A stretch of DNA of 8,303 nucleotides, from assembly GCA_028287545.1 (NCBI GenBank), contig JAQBPL010000407.1:1-8303 (forward strand), in the 5' to 3' direction. Numbering within the stretch: the stretch's first letter is position 1; each line of letters opens with the position of its first letter. A model generated the notes under the pieces. It ran no database searches. It saw only the letters and a list, made by a program, of their open reading frames with translations, and had not been told where the DNA came from. The DNA comes from Vulcanimicrobiota bacterium. GTDB lineage: Bacteria > Eremiobacterota > Eremiobacteria > Baltobacterales > Baltobacteraceae. Of this stretch, positions 6,947 to 8,303 are shown in pieces. A program made the translations under genes and the position numbers.

Positions 6947-7675
6947 CTACGGCGCGATCTCGTAGGTGACGCCGACGGATGCGGTGACCGTGAGGTCGCT
7001 CGGCGCCACCTCGGTCGGCACCGGGGCGGGAGCCGCCGATGCGGCCATCCGCTGGTAGGGAACCGGGCGCGGTACGGGCAGGGATCCCCCGGCCGAGACC
7101 GCCGCGATGCGGATCAGCCGGACGTGCGCCGCGTCGGCGAGCGTGTGAGCTTGCGCGTCGGCGTCCCCCATCGCGGCGGCGAGCGCGGCGCGATAGGCCG
7201 CGCGCCCATCCCGCAAGCCGAAGCTCACCGAACCGACGTCGCTGACGCCGGCAGCGGTGGCCGCGTCGATCAGCGCGCCGAGCTGATCCGTACGGTCGGT
7301 CGTCACGGTGACGTTGCGGCTGACGACGTAGCCGAAGCGTTGCGGGAATTGCGGGTTCGGCTGCGGCGGACGCGGGTTGAACGAAACGTTGTACGCCGTA
7401 GTTTTCACCGCCGCGCCGCTCACGCCGAGCTCCGAGAGCTTCGCGTCCAGCGCGTTTTACGCGCTGTTGTTCGCCGAGGTCGCCCGTCCGGCGGCGTCAT
7501 CGTTCGTGACGATGGTGACGGCGAGGAACGCGCGATCGGGTGCCCGCTCGAGCGTGCCGGTTCCGTTCACCGTGAGCGTCGCCGGCTGCGGCTGGGGCCG
7601 GGTCGTTTGTGCGCCGGCGGGGAGTGCCATCGCCAGGGCGGTGAGAGCGGCCGCGGCGGCCGTGATCGTCTTCAT
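6947..7675 (-). pseudogene. SIMPL-domain (DUF541) secreted protein, interrupted by an in-frame TAA
   Basis: SIMPL proteins are periplasmic or envelope proteins of poorly known biochemical role (the YggE and BP26 group), often tied to oxidative or envelope stress. Codon 1 is ATG at 7675. The product has a signal peptide (K2, Ala/Leu core, AGA before Q23) and the N-terminal strand ATLTVNGTGTLERAPDRA, then stops at TAA (7457-7459) after 72 residues. The same frame continues without a break into NALDAKLSELGVSG, the GYVVSRNVTV strand, the VSFGLRDG turn, the AAYRAALAAAMGDADA helix and the closing VTASVGVTYEI strand, ending at TAG 6947. Intact it would be 242 residues, a normal family length. A GTG at 7423 with GGAG six bases upstream could restart translation 36 bases on, giving a 158-residue fragment without a signal peptide. 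It is either a recent nonsense mutation or a base-call error. It is the first gene of the minus-strand cluster. Confidence 0.82.
7448..7466. repeat. Perfect hairpin around the internal stop of the SIMPL gene
   Basis: CAGCGCGT and ACGCGCTG are perfect eight-base arms separated by TTT. The in-frame TAA of the SIMPL gene (7457-7459 on the minus strand) spans the loop and the first stem base. A quasi-palindrome turned perfect by template switching would explain both the symmetry and the new stop; a polymerase or base-calling error at a hairpin is the alternative. Confidence 0.55.
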
Positions 7676-7685
7676 ACCGGACGAA

Positions 7686-7711
7686 CGCAACCGGACGGCG
7701 CGCCGGTTGCG
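7686..7711. promoter_or_regulatory. Inverted repeat in the divergent intergenic region
   Basis: CGCAACCGG and CCGGTTGCG are perfect nine-base arms around an eight-base spacer, within the 129 bases separating the divergent SIMPL and glsB-like genes and ending 10 bases before the SIMPL ATG. It could be an operator for a dimeric regulator of one or both genes, or a 5'-leader hairpin of the SIMPL transcript. I found no convincing -10/-35 pair on either strand, so the position relative to promoters is unknown. Confidence 0.4.
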
Positions 7712-7804
7712 CTGTTTCGGGCAATCGGCTTGCGGGGAAACTATTGGTGTCGAGCGCGGCGAGGGCCGCCTTACTCGAGGCAAGGGAAAGGGAACAACGG
7801 ACAC

Positions 7805-8068
7805 ATGAGTATTCTGAGCTGGCTGGTCGTGGGACTCATCGCGGGATTCCTCGCGAAGTACGTCGTGCCCGGCGAGGGCCCCGGCGGTATCCTCGGCGAC
7901 ATCATCATCGGGATCATCGGCGCGTTCATCGGCGGTTGGGTCTTCAACGCGTTCGGTCATACCGGTACCACCGGTCTCAACCTGTGGAGCATCCTGGTCG
8001 CGTTCGTGGGCGCCGTGATCCTCCTGTTCATCATTCGCGCCCTCACGGGACGGCGCGCGACGTATTAG
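7805..8068 (+). CDS. GlsB/YeaQ/YmgE family small membrane protein
   Basis: The 87-residue product belongs to the family labelled transglycosylase-associated (Pfam PF04226), small inner-membrane proteins often induced by stress; no enzymatic activity is established. Three hydrophobic helices are visible near residues 3-20, 29-50 and 62-79. They are separated by the family's PGEGPGG loop after helix 1 and a Gly-rich GHTGTTGLN loop before helix 3, and a short basic tail (TGRRATY) follows. The ATG at 7805 begins the first helix directly. Purine-rich AAGGGAAAGGGAA lies about 10-20 bases upstream. It is divergent from the SIMPL gene and followed by a strong hairpin, so it is probably transcribed alone. 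A stress role would fit its SIMPL and Clp neighbours, but that is inference. Confidence 0.92.
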   Translation: MSILSWLVVGLIAGFLAKYVVPGEGPGGILGDIIIGIIGAFIGGWVFNAFGHTGTTGLNLWSILVAFVGAVILLFIIRALTGRRATY

Positions 8069-8086
8069 GCGCTGGGTGTCCTTGGG

Positions 8087-8123
8087 AACCGGCGCGCCCG
8101 TCCTCTGGACGGACGCGCCGGTT
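8087..8123 (+). terminator. Hairpin terminator after the glsB-like gene
   Basis: Two 17-base arms (left 8087-8103, right 8107-8123) pair with a single mismatch around a TCT loop, very G+C-rich, 18 bases after the stop. The following CATTTCT is only a weak T-rich tail, so termination may be incomplete or assisted. It separates the membrane-protein gene from the ferredoxin. Confidence 0.72.
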
Positions 8124-8194
8124 CATTTCTCCGCACCGCTCCGCCTTTTGTCGGTAGGAGCCGCACGGCCGCTCGGGCAACCCTTTCCCCCGCG

Positions 8195-8303
8195 ATGGCC
8201 TACATCATCACCGAACCATGTATCGGTACCAAGGACAAGTCGTGCGTCGACGTGTGTCCGGTCGATTGCATCCACGGCAGCGATGACGACAAGATGCTCT
8301 TCA
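8195..8303 (+). CDS. fdxA: 7Fe-type bacterial ferredoxin (5' part only)
   Basis: This is a cytoplasmic electron carrier. The visible 36 residues start MAYIITEPCIGTKDKSC and continue into VDVCPVDCIHG, with cysteines at 9, 17, 21 and 25. This C-x7-C-x3-CP-x2-C pattern matches the N-terminal half of ferredoxins such as Azotobacter FdI, where the first two cysteines bind a 3Fe-4S cluster and the third serves the 4Fe-4S cluster. The residue that would be Cys in an 8Fe protein (position 12) is Thr, favouring the 7Fe type. The second cysteine group lies beyond the window. There is no clear ribosome-binding site next to the ATG; the nearest AGGAG is about 35 bases upstream. The partner enzyme is unknown. 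Confidence 0.9.
   Translation, partial: MAYIITEPCIGTKDKSCVDVCPVDCIHGSDDDKMLF

Noticed and set aside
7457..7459. TAA read as a sense codon (alternative code or programmed readthrough)
   Set aside because: TAA ends nrnA normally in this window, and no readthrough signal beyond the hairpin is visible; mutation or base error is simpler.
7711..7804. Sigma-70 promoters in the divergent region
   Set aside because: Partial -35/-10 matches (for example TATTGG at 7742-7747) lack a properly spaced partner on either strand.
7676..7960. N-terminal extension of the SIMPL frame to an ATG at 7960
   Set aside because: The extension runs opposite the GlsB-like gene and would bury a good signal peptide that starts at 7675.
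5321..8068. A 915-codon open frame on the + strand opposite the Clp and SIMPL genes
   Set aside because: It is the mirror of the minus-strand Clp gene, where high G+C removes stops. It is Arg/Asp/Gly-rich with no motifs, and only its last 87 codons are real (the GlsB-like gene).
1..8303. tRNA, rRNA, CRISPR arrays, insertion sequences or prophage genes
   Set aside because: I looked for repeat-spacer patterns, transposase motifs and cloverleaf structures by eye and saw none.

Overview
This is a gene-dense, high-GC bacterial window. Every stretch is coding or short intergenic, and no gap exceeds about 130 bases. Gene order and protein motifs show an ordinary bacterial chromosome. The lineage cannot be fixed from the sequence: an rbfA-nrnA(DHH)-truB-ribF order together with exported alanine-rich proteins would fit a deep-branching high-GC group, Eremiobacterota-like being one guess, but this is weak inference.

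Left part (1-3804, + strand): a translation/cofactor operon. A six-helix membrane protein of unknown function and unusually AT-rich composition comes first. It is followed by rbfA (30S maturation), nrnA (DHH/DHHA1 phosphoesterase), truB (tRNA U55 pseudouridine synthase) and ribF (FAD synthesis). Most junctions overlap by 4-8 bases, implying translational coupling; nrnA-truB has a 41-base gap with a small hairpin.

Middle (3858-4346, + strand): an exported TlpA-like thioredoxin-fold protein with a CGPC active site. It converges, with only three bases between stop codons, on a minus-strand cluster.

Minus-strand cluster (7675 down to 4350): first a secreted SIMPL-domain (DUF541) gene broken by one in-frame TAA that sits in a perfect hairpin. 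Next is a 654-residue Clp/Hsp100 ATPase of unusual design: an N-terminal four-cysteine zinc ribbon, an Ala/Gly-rich hydrophobic segment and two intact AAA+ modules, with no Clp_N domain, no M-domain coiled coil and a deleted ClpP-binding loop. Last, overlapping by ATGA, is a secreted alanine-rich protein with an internal repeat and two cysteines in equivalent positions. Two exported proteins around a possibly membrane-linked unfoldase suggest an envelope-proteostasis or stress cluster. This is the most interesting part of the window.

Right end (+ strand): a GlsB/YeaQ/YmgE three-helix membrane protein with a strong hairpin terminator, then the start of a 7Fe-type ferredoxin cut by the window edge.
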